NCBI GenBank assembly: GCA_013298985.1
Contig: JAAFJS010000032.1
Span: forward strand, 1 to 35,953
Direction: 5' to 3'
From: Cytophagales bacterium
GTDB taxonomy: Bacteria > Bacteroidota > Bacteroidia > Cytophagales > Thermoflexibacteraceae
DNA: 35,953 bases
Under the pieces are notes generated by a model. The model made no database searches and was not told where the DNA came from. It saw only the letters and a list, made by a program, of their open reading frames with translations. Numbering within the stretch: the first letter of the stretch is position 1; the number at the start of each line of letters is the position of its first letter. Positions 8,171 to 16,551 of this stretch are shown one piece after another. The translations under genes and the position numbers were made by a program.

Positions 8171-8971
8171 CTATTTTTTTAACTTAAAATGTTGCTTGGG
8201 CTGTTTTTCTGAAAAAAATACCAAGCCAATATCAAACAAATCGACTGTAACCCTCACGCGTGGGTGCGCCTGAATCTGCTTCCATGCCGCTTTCATTTCT
8301 TCTGACCAATAAATATCATCAAAAACAAAAACCGAATTTTCGTGCGCTTTGGAGAGGCAAATGTCAAAATACCGTAATGTAGGCTCGCTACGGTGGTTGG
8401 CATCAAAAAAAACAAAGTCCAATTTATCTATTGTATGTGTTTTTTCTGTCAAAGTTTTGTCCAAGTTACCAAGCACAAATGCTATTTTTTTCTTGATATG
8501 CCCAGAGGTATTTTGCTCATATTTTGTGGAGATTGACTTTGCGGTTTCTATCAAACTTTCACTTCCTTCAAATGTATAAATTATTGATTTAGAAGGCATT
8601 GCTTCCATCATATACAATGTGGTCAAGCCCAGACAAGTGCCTAATTCAAAAATGGTTTGTGGCTGAAAAAAGTCAATCAGTTTAAAAATAAGCTGGGCAA
8701 TGTTAGGTTTGGAAACTGAGGTTTTCACCACTTGGGCAATAGTGCGCTCAGGTGAGGTCAGTACCTTTGAGCCTGCGCCTAAGTCATTGATTACTAAGGG
8801 AGTTTTGTCCGAAGATAGCTGCCAACGCAGTTCCTCTATTTCGCCAAAGCAATAATACGTTTTGTCAGAGGCAATCACCTCGTTGTAGAGCTGGAAAACA
8901 AAAGGAGAATGAAGTCCATGTGCGTTGGAGGCACTGAACCAAAAGGAAAGGTAGTCTAAAAAAGTTTTCAA
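8171..8971 (-). CDS. class I SAM-dependent methyltransferase (O-methyltransferase-like)
   Basis: A 266-residue Rossmann-fold methyltransferase. SAM-binding motif I is FELGTCLGLTTLY at about 108-120, the acidic ribose-binding residue is in TFEG (133-136), and motif IV FFDANH is at 188-193, followed by VFDDIYWSEEM at 216-226. This resembles the O-methyltransferase/TrmR-like group, but the substrate is not evident. The start codon is TTG at 8971: the upstream frame meets a stop at 8978-8980 and no ATG fits, and HGLHSPFVF at 19-27 is the normal N-terminal family motif. The apaG stop is one base away, so the pair is probably translationally coupled. Confidence 0.82.
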   Translation of the reverse strand: MKTFLDYLSFWFSASNAHGLHSPFVFQLYNEVIASDKTYYCFGEIEELRWQLSSDKTPLVINDLGAGSKVLTSPERTIAQVVKTSVSKPNIAQLIFKLIDFFQPQTIFELGTCLGLTTLYMMEAMPSKSIIYTFEGSESLIETAKSISTKYEQNTSGHIKKKIAFVLGNLDKTLTEKTHTIDKLDFVFFDANHRSEPTLRYFDICLSKAHENSVFVFDDIYWSEEMKAAWKQIQAHPRVRVTVDLFDIGLVFFSEKQPKQHFKLKK

Positions 8972-8972
8972 C

Positions 8973-9359
8973 TTAATTTAAAATATAAGGTGCAATCATT
9001 ACAAAAGCAGGAATCGCAACCATAAATTGATGTCCATCACTCATGCGCTCCATCAGATAAGTGCCTTCCATCTTGCCAATGGGCGTTCGCAAGTTACAGC
9101 CAGAGCTATACTGATGCACTCCGCCCTGCTCCAAGATGGGTTGCAAGCCTATCACGCCCTCGCCTTCTACCTCGCCCCGCGTACCATTAGAATCAAATAT
9201 AAACCAATGACGGCGAAGGAGTTGCACTGCATACTCGCTGTGATTCTCAATCGTGATGTGGTAGGCAAAAACATAGTGAAAGTTCTCAGGCTTTGAGTGT
9301 TCGAACATAAACTCTGTCAGTACGCTTACTTTAACGCCTCGTGTGATTTCTGTTACCAT
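8973..9359 (-). CDS. apaG: ApaG (DUF525) protein
   Basis: A 128-residue single-domain protein of the ApaG family, an immunoglobulin-like beta-sandwich. The family hallmarks are FAYHITIENHSEYAVQLLRR followed by HWFIFDSNG, then GEGVIGLQPIL and the segment FMVAIPAFVMIAPY near the C-terminus. In enterobacteria ApaG affects Co2+ and Mg2+ resistance; its biochemical role is unsettled. The length matches full-length ApaG. The stop codon TAA nearly touches the TTG start of the following methyltransferase, so the two genes form an operon. Confidence 0.93.
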   Translation of the reverse strand: MVTEITRGVKVSVLTEFMFEHSKPENFHYVFAYHITIENHSEYAVQLLRRHWFIFDSNGTRGEVEGEGVIGLQPILEQGGVHQYSSGCNLRTPIGKMEGTYLMERMSDGHQFMVAIPAFVMIAPYILN

Positions 9360-9417
9360 ACATTTCTTTGCGTTTTTTTGTTTTAAAGTTACATTGATGA
9401 TACTTCATTCCCAAAAT

Positions 9418-9438
9418 TTGTAGTCAAAAAAACTACAA
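9418..9438 (-). terminator. possible weak terminator at the end of the RND adaptor gene
   Basis: TTGTAG/CTACAA form a 6-bp stem with a 9-base loop that overlaps the stop codon of the adaptor gene. On the minus strand it is followed by ATTTT. It is short, so activity is uncertain. Confidence 0.3.
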
Positions 9439-10611
9439 GCCTGTGCCACTCATTTGTTTTCTTTGCATTTCCAATGCCGCTACATTATTTTGAGCAATCG
9501 TCAAGTTTGCAGGCATTGTATTGGGGAAAACAATTTCGGTAAAATTTTCATCTTTATCACCCAAGTTCACCTTGTACTTTCTGATGCGTAGTTTACCGCT
9601 ACCAGCCTCAGAATCAGTACCAAAGACAAAATAATTATCTTCTTCTTGAAGCACTGCCGCAAGCGGGACAGCATGGGCTGTAACGTCATTGTCCTTGTTT
9701 AACACAATCGCGCGCACACTCATTCCAGGAAGTACCAGCGCGCCTTTGGGTGGGTTGAAGGTTACGTGAACCTCTATCGCCTTGGTTTCTGGGTCTATGG
9801 AACGTGAAATATTTTTCACCGTACCTTTGACTGTTTCGAAAGAATGATTGATAAAATCTATCTCTACTGTCTGCCCTTCTTCTACCAAATCAATGTCTTT
9901 ATCATAGACATAAATCTCTGCATGAAGTTCGTTTACGTTTACGATTTCAGCCAGCACACTTTGGGTAGAGGCAAGTACACCCACCGAAACGGGTAATTTG
10001 ATAATGTAACCATCTATGGGCGAGGCAATAGTTACGGCACTGACAACATTCGCGTTTTTGGGGTCTTGGAGGTTGGCTGTATTGACACCGAGCAAATCCA
10101 GCTTTGCTTTCAAGGTTTTTTCTCTGCTCAAAGAAGCATTATATTTTGCCTCTGCTGTTTGCAAATTTACCAGCGCGCCCACGTTGCTTTTGATGAGTTC
10201 TTTTTGTCTGTCCAGTTCAATGATAGAGAAATCGGTTTCACTTTCTGCGGTCATGTAATCATTCTGTAACTCAATCAGTTCCATACTTGTTAGCGTCATC
10301 AGTGCCTGTCCTTTCCTGACTATATTTCCCTCCACCACAAAAATCTTATCTACTTTGCCATCAATATTTGAGCTAACGGTCGCGCTCAGGTTGGGGAGTG
10401 ATTTGACTTTTCCATTGAGATACACATTTTCTACAATCTGCTTTTGGTCAGCCTTGGCAAACTTAATATTTAGCGTAGCCAGCTGATTTTCAGAAAGTTC
10501 TAAGAAGTCATTTTCCTTAACAACTTTATCTGTTTGTGCTACTTCTTTTTCACTACAATTTGATAATAAGATAATTACAAAAAGTATAAGTAAATTTTGT
10601 GTGTGTTTCAT
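9433..10611 (-). CDS. RND efflux periplasmic adaptor lipoprotein (CusB/CzcB type)
   Basis: A 392-residue membrane-fusion protein that would link an inner-membrane RND pump to an outer-membrane channel. A lipoprotein signal is clear: LLILFVIILLSNC with lipobox LSNC and acylated C19. The barrel-sandwich half-motif FVVEGNIVRKGQALMTL is followed by an alpha-hairpin (about 125-180), the second lipoyl half (VVSAVTIASPIDGYIIKLPV), and beta-barrel and membrane-proximal domains. The family commonly serves heavy-metal (Cu, Ag, Zn, Co) or drug export. No pump (CusA/AcrB) or TolC-like gene is adjacent: a serine hydrolase gene lies upstream and apaG downstream. The gene has its own TAnnTTTG box. Confidence 0.9.
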   Translation of the reverse strand: MKHTQNLLILFVIILLSNCSEKEVAQTDKVVKENDFLELSENQLATLNIKFAKADQKQIVENVYLNGKVKSLPNLSATVSSNIDGKVDKIFVVEGNIVRKGQALMTLTSMELIELQNDYMTAESETDFSIIELDRQKELIKSNVGALVNLQTAEAKYNASLSREKTLKAKLDLLGVNTANLQDPKNANVVSAVTIASPIDGYIIKLPVSVGVLASTQSVLAEIVNVNELHAEIYVYDKDIDLVEEGQTVEIDFINHSFETVKGTVKNISRSIDPETKAIEVHVTFNPPKGALVLPGMSVRAIVLNKDNDVTAHAVPLAAVLQEEDNYFVFGTDSEAGSGKLRIRKYKVNLGDKDENFTEIVFPNTMPANLTIAQNNVAALEMQRKQMSGTGL

Positions 10612-10659
10612 AACTAATATAAATTTCTATAATTGATTTAGAAAAATCGTATTACTATA

Positions 10660-10667
10660 CAAAGTTA
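10660..10667 (-). promoter_or_regulatory. -7 box upstream of the RND adaptor gene
   Basis: Minus strand TAACTTTG, matching TAnnTTTG, 48 bases upstream of the adaptor ATG and downstream of the serine hydrolase stop at 10711. This argues for independent transcription. No good -33 element was seen. Confidence 0.5.
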
Positions 10668-10710
10668 ATAAAAAAAATCAATGTTGGCTATTTGTAAATT
10701 TTCTTGCGCC

Positions 10711-11817
10711 TTAAAATCCATGACAAGACCTTTCGCTTTCGTTCATAATGCGATTCACCTTGTAAATCATGTCCCAAGAATTCATTTTGGACATGACGGG
10801 GTGCAGCGAAATGACGGTGCGGTTACACTCCACAAGGCGAATCAACATAGGATTTGCGCCCTGCCACAAGCCCTTGTGATAGACAATCTTTTCTCCATTG
10901 TCGCTTTGGGTGAGTCGCCAGCCGTAGCCATAGTCAAACTTGGTTTCGTCCAGCGTAACCCCTTGGCTAAAAGCCTCTTCTCTGGTACTTTGCTTAATCA
11001 ATTTTTCGGTATAAAGTGCCTGGTCCCACCTAAACATATCCTCCACAGTGGAAAAAATGCCCTTATCGCCGAGTACGCCATCTTTGGGGTCTTGCTCGCG
11101 CAACATCTTGATTTTCATGGATTTGCTATAGCAAAAAGTCCTTGTCATTCCCAAAGGCATAAAAATATGGGTGGACATAAAATCTCTAAAAGGCATACCT
11201 GACACCTTTTCTACAATCAAGGCAAGTAGCGCATAACCTGTATTGCTGTATTGGTGTTTTTCGCCTGCTTGGAAAGATTGCCTAATTTTTTGCGGATTTT
11301 GTTCCAATATTTCCAACAAACCCTGATTGGTCAGTTCTTCTCGCTTACCAATGTGTTTATCAAAAACCCAAGCGTGGTTCAGGTAATCTGGTAAGCCCGA
11401 AGTATGATTGAGTAAGTGCCTGATAGTGATGTTTTTATATTTTAATTTGGGAAAAAACTTTTGAATCGTATCTTGGTAAGAAAGTAAACCTTTTTCCTTC
11501 AAAATTAGCACTGCCATCGCCGTAAAAGGTTTGGAAACAGAAGCCAGCTGCATAGAAGTATTGATGGTAAAAATCTGCGTAGTATCAATCCAAGACCGCC
11601 CATACGCCTTTTTGAACATGATTTCCGCGCCTTCTGCTACCAAAAAAACGCCTGTATATTTACCTGCGCGGTGCATACTGTCCATGTAGAGGTCAATCAT
11701 CGAAGTTTGAAAGTCGCGCTTGCACTGTTCGTATAGATTTTTATCAAATTTAGGGGAAGGCTGTTCTCCCTTTGTAAGCGCAAAAATGAAAGTAATACCC
11801 AGTAAAAGATATTTCAT
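10711..11817 (-). CDS. serine hydrolase, beta-lactamase class C / DD-peptidase family
   Basis: A 368-residue secreted serine hydrolase. An N-terminal signal peptide starts MKYLLLGITFIFALTKG. The active-site tetrad ASVSK (S93-V-S-K96), the YSN motif (Y190) and HKG (314-316) are all present. This set is shared by class C beta-lactamases, DD-carboxypeptidases and esterases; ordinary antibiotic resistance should not be assumed. The frame is open to 11865, but the ATG at 11817 gives a clean signal peptide. The histidine kinase gene ends 59 bases upstream of this start, so the two are probably cotranscribed. Confidence 0.87.
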   Translation of the reverse strand: MKYLLLGITFIFALTKGEQPSPKFDKNLYEQCKRDFQTSMIDLYMDSMHRAGKYTGVFLVAEGAEIMFKKAYGRSWIDTTQIFTINTSMQLASVSKPFTAMAVLILKEKGLLSYQDTIQKFFPKLKYKNITIRHLLNHTSGLPDYLNHAWVFDKHIGKREELTNQGLLEILEQNPQKIRQSFQAGEKHQYSNTGYALLALIVEKVSGMPFRDFMSTHIFMPLGMTRTFCYSKSMKIKMLREQDPKDGVLGDKGIFSTVEDMFRWDQALYTEKLIKQSTREEAFSQGVTLDETKFDYGYGWRLTQSDNGEKIVYHKGLWQGANPMLIRLVECNRTVISLHPVMSKMNSWDMIYKVNRIMNESERSCHGF

Positions 11818-11876
11818 GGTTAATTTTTGGAGTCTTTGAGTGAAAAAAGTAAATTTTTTTGACAAATTAAATAAAA

Positions 11877-13280
11877 TTAAACGTATATATTCGCATTTTC
11901 ATTATTTCTTTTCAGCGTAAAGCAAAACTTGCTTCCTTTGCCTTCTTCACTTTCTGCCCAAACTTTGCCCCCATTATTGCTCACAAATTCCTTGACCAGC
12001 ATCAGCCCCAGCCCTGTGCCATGCTCGCCCTCTGTGCCGCGTTTACTCAGTATTATATTGGGGTCAAATAACTTTTCTACCTGACTTTGCCCCATGCCTA
12101 CGCCTGTATCTTTGATGCAAACAGTGATGAATTGGGCATCAACCGTTGCCGAAATGTCTATTTTTCCGCCTTTGGGCGTGAACTTTACGGCATTCGTGAG
12201 AAGATTTCTGAGAATAAGCCGCACTTGGTTCGTATCTGCATACACAAGGGTATGGGCGCAAATATGATTGGTGATGGTAATTCCCTTTGCACGAGCCAAC
12301 TCGCAGAATAGCAGCGTCTTATCATTTATCATTTCTACCAAATCTACTGAAATAGGATTGCTCACCATGCCCTGCATTTGCGATTTAGACCATTCCAATA
12401 GGTTTTCCAGCATTTGATAGGTATTATCTACATTGGATTTGAGCAAATCAGAAAAACTGTCAAATCCTTCCTTGCTCATCTCCTCTTCCTCCACTACATT
12501 CAAAATAGATTTTAAACCCGCAATGGGTGTGCGGAGGTCATGCCCTATGATAGAAAATAACTTGTCTTTGGTCTGATTGAGTTTTGAAAGCTCAATGGTC
12601 TGTGCCTCCAATATCTCACTTTGCGCCAAAATTTCATTGTTTTTTTCATGCAAAACCTTATTTTTTTCTTCTATTTCGGCTTGATAGTTCCAATACTCAA
12701 AGCGAAAAAAATTAAGTGCAAAAAATAAAAATATGAATAATGTAAACATTCGTACATAAACGCCCGCATTGATGATGTAACCAAAAATAGCCTCATTTTT
12801 CTGGGCAATATTGACCAAAAGGACAGTAAAACACGCAAAACAAAGCAGAAAAATGGGTATGATAAATTTATTTTGGTCAAACATAATGAAAACAAAAACA
12901 GCAATCAGCACCATAAACATTTCACCTTCGTAGGGTTTGCCAGAAGAAAAGCCCACGTAGGTATAAAATAAAATGATAACCACCAATCCTATCACCTTCG
13001 CCAATATATAATAGTGCATGGAGTGGAGAAAAAGCACAATGACAAAGGTGAAAATAAGTATAAAATTAAGGTAATAAAACGGGTCAATCGAGGTGAGTGT
13101 AGCGGCAGGAGGTAGCGTAAATAAGGTAAATAGCATATAAAATGTCGTCCCAGTACCTCCCACCACAGCCATTCCATTCAGCAGTCGTGTCTTCCTTCTT
13201 TGTGCAAACGAAAGAGAAGCACTAATGCCTATATTGGTGATTTTGTCCCAATAAGATTTGATTTGATTGAGTAGAAACAT
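11877..13280 (-). CDS. membrane-bound sensor histidine kinase
   Basis: A 467-residue kinase. Hydrophobic segments between about 36 and 192 give roughly six transmembrane helices with no large periplasmic domain. A coiled coil (about 200-240) leads to the HisKA domain with phospho-acceptor H247 (FSIIGHDLRTPI). The HATPase domain has the N box NLLTNAVKF (N363), G1 DTGVG (391-395) and G2 GTGLG (421-425). No response regulator gene is adjacent and there is no receiver domain, so it is an orphan kinase here. It has its own promoter box and precedes the serine hydrolase gene in the same transcript. Confidence 0.93.
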   Translation of the reverse strand: MFLLNQIKSYWDKITNIGISASLSFAQRRKTRLLNGMAVVGGTGTTFYMLFTLFTLPPAATLTSIDPFYYLNFILIFTFVIVLFLHSMHYYILAKVIGLVVIILFYTYVGFSSGKPYEGEMFMVLIAVFVFIMFDQNKFIIPIFLLCFACFTVLLVNIAQKNEAIFGYIINAGVYVRMFTLFIFLFFALNFFRFEYWNYQAEIEEKNKVLHEKNNEILAQSEILEAQTIELSKLNQTKDKLFSIIGHDLRTPIAGLKSILNVVEEEEMSKEGFDSFSDLLKSNVDNTYQMLENLLEWSKSQMQGMVSNPISVDLVEMINDKTLLFCELARAKGITITNHICAHTLVYADTNQVRLILRNLLTNAVKFTPKGGKIDISATVDAQFITVCIKDTGVGMGQSQVEKLFDPNIILSKRGTEGEHGTGLGLMLVKEFVSNNGGKVWAESEEGKGSKFCFTLKRNNENANIYV

Positions 13281-13303
13281 TCAGTTTTTGTGCTATTTTG
13301 CTA

Positions 13304-13311
13304 CAAAGGTA
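13304..13311 (-). promoter_or_regulatory. -7 box of the histidine kinase promoter
   Basis: Minus strand TACCTTTG, matching TAnnTTTG, 23 bases upstream of the kinase ATG. It lies just after the terminator of the VWA gene, as expected for a new transcription unit. Confidence 0.55.
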
Positions 13312-13331
13312 GCATTTTTTTGTAATTAAAA

Positions 13332-13361
13332 AACCTGTGAGGCTTCAAGACCTCACAGGTT
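13332..13361 (-). terminator. strong intrinsic terminator of the VWA gene
   Basis: AACCTGTGAGG and CCTCACAGGTT form a perfect 11-bp stem with an 8-base loop, followed on the minus strand by TTTTTTAATT. It starts 7 bases beyond the VWA stop codon. Its core resembles the sdhB terminator at 19376-19409. Confidence 0.88.
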
Positions 13362-13367
13362 AAATTT

Positions 13368-14642
13368 TTATCTTTTTTTCTTTTGCATATATGATACGCT
13401 ACGCGTCATTTTTTGAGCCATCATAAAGTCTTGCTTACTCATTTCCTTCATCGTTGCTAATTGCGCTTCGTAGTCTATAACTGCCTGATACTGTTTATTT
13501 AGCTCCTCAGTAGGCGAGATTATTTTGAAAATCGTTTCCAAATAAACCCTGTTTTTGAGCGTCCATTCTTTTGCCTTTTCAAAATTGCCTTTGTCTGCCT
13601 CGTCAGTGGCAATGTCCAGCCATTCATTCGACTCAAAAAGCGCAATATTCGCCAATACTTCGTGATGAATACCCATGCTGTGCATGTGGGTAGAAATAGT
13701 AGTCTGTACGTTTATTTCTTCTTGATGCACTACTTGGTTATAGGTTTCAGCCACATCATTATAGGAAAGTCTGACCGTAAATTGGAAATTTTGTTCTATG
13801 GGTTTTTTTACCTCAAATTTGAGAAGAATTGCTTTTTTCTCCCCCGAAAAAACATCATTAAAATTAACATTAACTTCGTTATTTTGAGGCGAAGAAGGAT
13901 AACCATACACTTTCTGACAAGAAAAATACTCAGCAGGAAAGGTGATTTTCAAGTGCGTATTTTGGGCAACCACCGCCAGCAAGCCTTCCAATTCCTTCGC
14001 AAAAATCTGTGGAATTTTGTCTGGGGAATCTATGAAATAATAGTTTGCACCGCCGTACTCTGCCAAATTGGTCATCAGTTTTTCATCAAAATCAGCCCCC
14101 ACGCCAAAGGTAGAAAGAGCAATCCCTTCTTCTCTAAACTTTTTTTGTGCAATTTCTTGGAGCTTGGCAGGCTCGGTAACGCCCACATTCGCCAGCCCGT
14201 CAGAGAGCAACAGCACGCGATGGACAAAATTACTTGCTTTGGTACTATGTACTTGGCTGTATCCCTCTAACATTCCGCCACTTAGGTTAGTAGAGTTGCG
14301 CGCGCTTATCTGTTTTACTTTTTGGTGTAAGGCGGCTTTGTGCTGTACTTTTTCAGATTGCTGCACCACTTCTACCAAGTCATCATACTGGACGATAGAA
14401 ACGAAGTCCGCTTCGGAAACATTATCTATCACAAAATCAATGGCTTTCTTGGCATAATTTAGTTTGTCGCCTGCCATAGAGCCGCTTCGGTCAATGACCA
14501 AAGAAATATTCAAAGGAGGCTTTTTCTGTGTGTTTACCAGCTTTTTCCCTTGCAGTTCTATGTAAAGATAACACTCTTTTTTGTCATCTCCCCAAAGCCA
14601 ATACTGGTTTTCGGGAAGAACTTTTACGTCAATGATTGCCAT
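13368..14642 (-). CDS. von Willebrand factor type A domain protein
   Basis: A 424-residue protein without signal peptide or membrane segment. The VWA domain (about 44-220) has a complete MIDAS: D51-R-S-G-S55, T118 (RNSTNLSGG) and D148 (LLLSDGLAN), so it should bind a divalent metal and a protein ligand. Beyond it are a beta-rich region (about 230-320) and a charged helical C-terminus ending YMQKKKR. The architecture resembles YfbK/YegL-like bacterial VWA proteins. No MoxR-type AAA ATPase is adjacent. It follows by 14 bases a 50-residue membrane protein gene and ends at a strong terminator. The cellular role is unknown. Confidence 0.87.
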   Translation of the reverse strand: MAIIDVKVLPENQYWLWGDDKKECYLYIELQGKKLVNTQKKPPLNISLVIDRSGSMAGDKLNYAKKAIDFVIDNVSEADFVSIVQYDDLVEVVQQSEKVQHKAALHQKVKQISARNSTNLSGGMLEGYSQVHSTKASNFVHRVLLLSDGLANVGVTEPAKLQEIAQKKFREEGIALSTFGVGADFDEKLMTNLAEYGGANYYFIDSPDKIPQIFAKELEGLLAVVAQNTHLKITFPAEYFSCQKVYGYPSSPQNNEVNVNFNDVFSGEKKAILLKFEVKKPIEQNFQFTVRLSYNDVAETYNQVVHQEEINVQTTISTHMHSMGIHHEVLANIALFESNEWLDIATDEADKGNFEKAKEWTLKNRVYLETIFKIISPTEELNKQYQAVIDYEAQLATMKEMSKQDFMMAQKMTRSVSYMQKKKR

Positions 14643-14656
14643 AGTTTTGTTGTTTT

Positions 14657-14809
14657 TTAGTTAAAATATTCCCAAAGATATGAAAATACCCACGCGCCCA
14701 CTGTCCACTTAAATACCAACCAAAGTACGTAAAACAAGATAAATTTCTTACCATGTTTCTTATATTTTTCTTGAAAATTTGTTTTGATTTTTTGGAAAAT
14801 CTGTTTCAT
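14657..14809 (-). CDS. small membrane protein, 50 residues, unknown function
   Basis: An intact small gene ahead of the VWA gene. It starts MKQIFQKIKTNFQEKYKKHG, a basic amphipathic segment, then turns hydrophobic and aromatic (FILFYVLWLVFKWTVGAWVF) and ends SYLWEYFN. This basic-then-hydrophobic layout suggests one transmembrane helix or a short hairpin with the N-terminus inside. Its stop codon is 14 bases upstream of the VWA ATG on the same strand, which suggests cotranscription. Similar short basic-hydrophobic proteins are common in Bacteroidota but have no assigned function. Confidence 0.6.
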   Translation of the reverse strand: MKQIFQKIKTNFQEKYKKHGKKFILFYVLWLVFKWTVGAWVFSYLWEYFN

Positions 14810-15016
14810 AAAAAAAATGTTTTTAATATTTAAAAATAAATTTAGTTTAATCTAAAAAACGGAATATCAAGAAAAAAGTTTTAAATAAAATGATGTTTTT
14901 AATGTTTTGCGTAATTTTAACGGTCAAAACCACAAAAATTGTATGCTGGCGAACTTGGCACGAATACGTTTTTGTAAGCCCAGATGCTTTTGTGGCAAAA
15001 TAAAAAGATTATTTGT

Positions 15017-15613
15017 ATGGCAACCAATAGAATAGAAGCATTCAGTGATGGCATCATTGCTATCATCATCACCATCATGGTTTTTGACCTGAAAGTCCCC
15101 GAAATAGCAGGGGGAATCAATGCGGGTAATGTCTGGAAGGTGCTATCCATGCTTTTGCCCAAATTTGTTTCGTACCTGATAAGTTTTGTGATTTTGGCAA
15201 TCATGTGGATAAACCACCACCAAATGTTTCACCACATCAAGCGCGCAACTGTTACCTTACTCTGGCTGAATAACTTACTACTTTTTTTGATGAGCCTGAT
15301 TCCTTTTTCTACCAATTTTATTGGCGCAAACCCTTTCCTACCCGAAGCTGAGTTATTTTATGGGCTTATCTTTTTTATGAATGCGCTATGTTTTTGGTTA
15401 TTAAGGAATTATGCTATAAATGCAAAGCTGGTGAGTGAAAATATTTCTGCCCGAACCAAGCAGAGAATCATGATAAAAAATATATTGAGTATAATGGTTT
15501 ATTTATTTGCGGCATTTTCTGGTTATATTTCTGCCTATATTTCTTTTGCGTTGTTTTTGATAGTACCACTTATTTATTTTATTCCCGAAAAAATCACTTT
15601 TGAAGAATCATGA
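15017..15613 (+). CDS. TMEM175-family (DUF1211) membrane protein, putative K+ channel
   Basis: A 198-residue integral membrane protein. It opens with the TMEM175 signature RIEAFSDGIIAIIITIMVFDLKVP, including the FSD motif at 9-11 on the first helix. About six hydrophobic helices follow, as in single-repeat bacterial homologues, some of which form potassium leak channels. The frame is open from 14984, but the ATG at 15017 begins directly with the conserved first helix. Its TGA stop overlaps the ATG of the carbonic anhydrase gene (ATGA), so the two are translationally coupled. It is the first plus-strand gene of the window. Confidence 0.88.
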   Translation: MATNRIEAFSDGIIAIIITIMVFDLKVPEIAGGINAGNVWKVLSMLLPKFVSYLISFVILAIMWINHHQMFHHIKRATVTLLWLNNLLLFLMSLIPFSTNFIGANPFLPEAELFYGLIFFMNALCFWLLRNYAINAKLVSENISARTKQRIMIKNILSIMVYLFAAFSGYISAYISFALFLIVPLIYFIPEKITFEES

Positions 15614-16254
15614 AAAATACATTTGAACACATTTTTGAAAATAATAAAGCATGGATTGCAGAAAAATTAAGTACCAATCCTGCCTATTTTGAAAATCTTT
15701 CTAAAGGACAAAGCCCTGAATATCTGTATATTGGCTGCTCAGATAGCAGAGTTACCGCCGAAGACCTCATGGGCGCAGAGCCAGGACAAATCTTTATTCA
15801 TCGCAATATCGCCAACCTGATTGTTCCCACAGACAGCAATGTCAATGCGGTGGTTCAGTATGCGGTAGAACATCTCAAAGTGAAGCACATCATCATTTGC
15901 GGGCATTATGAGTGTGGAGGTGTGAAAGCTGCGCTGCAACCCAGCGACATGGGGCAGCTAAACAGTTGGCTACAAACGCTTAGAGATGTTTTTCGTTTGC
16001 ACCAAGCTGAATTAGAAAGCATTAAAGATGAAAAAAAACGTTTTGACCGCTTAGTAGAGCTAAATGTGCGGGAGCAGTGCATCAATATCATCAAGATAGA
16101 CCACGTACAGCGAATGTGGTACAAAACAGGCTTTCCGCAGATTCATGGCTGGGTTTTTAATATCAGGACGGGTGAACTGATAGATTTGGACTTGGATATG
16201 CCAAAGGAGTTTAGCGATATTCGCAAGATTTACGATTTAAAACCTTTGGGATAG
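15610..16254 (+). CDS. beta-class carbonic anhydrase
   Basis: A 214-residue zinc enzyme interconverting CO2 and bicarbonate. The zinc ligands are C43 (GCSDSRV), H99 and C102 (CGHYECGG), with the D45-R47 dyad present. The segment PGQIFIHRNIANLI is also typical of the family. Length matches bacterial beta-carbonic anhydrases, and there is no signal peptide, so it is cytoplasmic. Its start overlaps the stop of the TMEM175-type gene by four bases, suggesting a functional pairing of ion and bicarbonate balance; that link is an inference. No strong terminator follows. Confidence 0.95.
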   Translation: MKNTFEHIFENNKAWIAEKLSTNPAYFENLSKGQSPEYLYIGCSDSRVTAEDLMGAEPGQIFIHRNIANLIVPTDSNVNAVVQYAVEHLKVKHIIICGHYECGGVKAALQPSDMGQLNSWLQTLRDVFRLHQAELESIKDEKKRFDRLVELNVREQCINIIKIDHVQRMWYKTGFPQIHGWVFNIRTGELIDLDLDMPKEFSDIRKIYDLKPLG

Positions 16255-16551
16255 TGGAGGGAATAGAGAGGCTCTCATGCCCAAAAAAGAAATAATTACG
16301 TGCTATTTTTTTCATCAAAAAAATTTCTATTACATTTATTCCCAAATTCTTAAAACAATCAATTAGCACAAAAAATTAAAGGATAGTAAATAGAGTATAA
16401 TTGACTTATTGGGGTTTCAAATAATAAGTAATCGCTGAAAATTAGTTTATTATTATAGATTTTATATAAAATTTATTATTAGTAAATTATATTAATTCAT
16501 AATTCATAATTACTTAGCAGGTTCATCATTCCAGATTCATCATTTACATAT
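16255..16551 (+). other. AT-rich intergenic region and leader of sdhA
   Basis: 297 bases without a gene. It is too short to hold the missing cytochrome b subunit of succinate dehydrogenase. It has a weak inverted repeat ACTTATT (16404-16410) / AATAAGT (16423-16429), AT-rich low-complexity sequence, and the TTCATAATT leader repeat just before sdhA. No TAnnTTTG box was identified. Confidence 0.55.
16493..16545 (+). repeat. leader repeat copy upstream of sdhA
   Basis: TTAATTCATAATTCATAATT followed by ACTTAG, then two further TTCATCATT units (16522-16530 and 16537-16545), ending 6 bases before the sdhA ATG. Same orientation relative to the gene as the copies before the genes at 26 and 8143. Confidence 0.55.

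Noticed and set aside
10711-11817. Calling the serine hydrolase an antibiotic-resistance beta-lactamase.
   Set aside because: The SxxK, YxN and HKG motifs are shared with peptidases and esterases; nothing here shows beta-lactam hydrolysis.
14954-14975. CTTGGCACGAAT upstream of the TMEM175-type gene, resembling a sigma-54 -24 element.
   Set aside because: There is no -12 GC dinucleotide at the required spacing.
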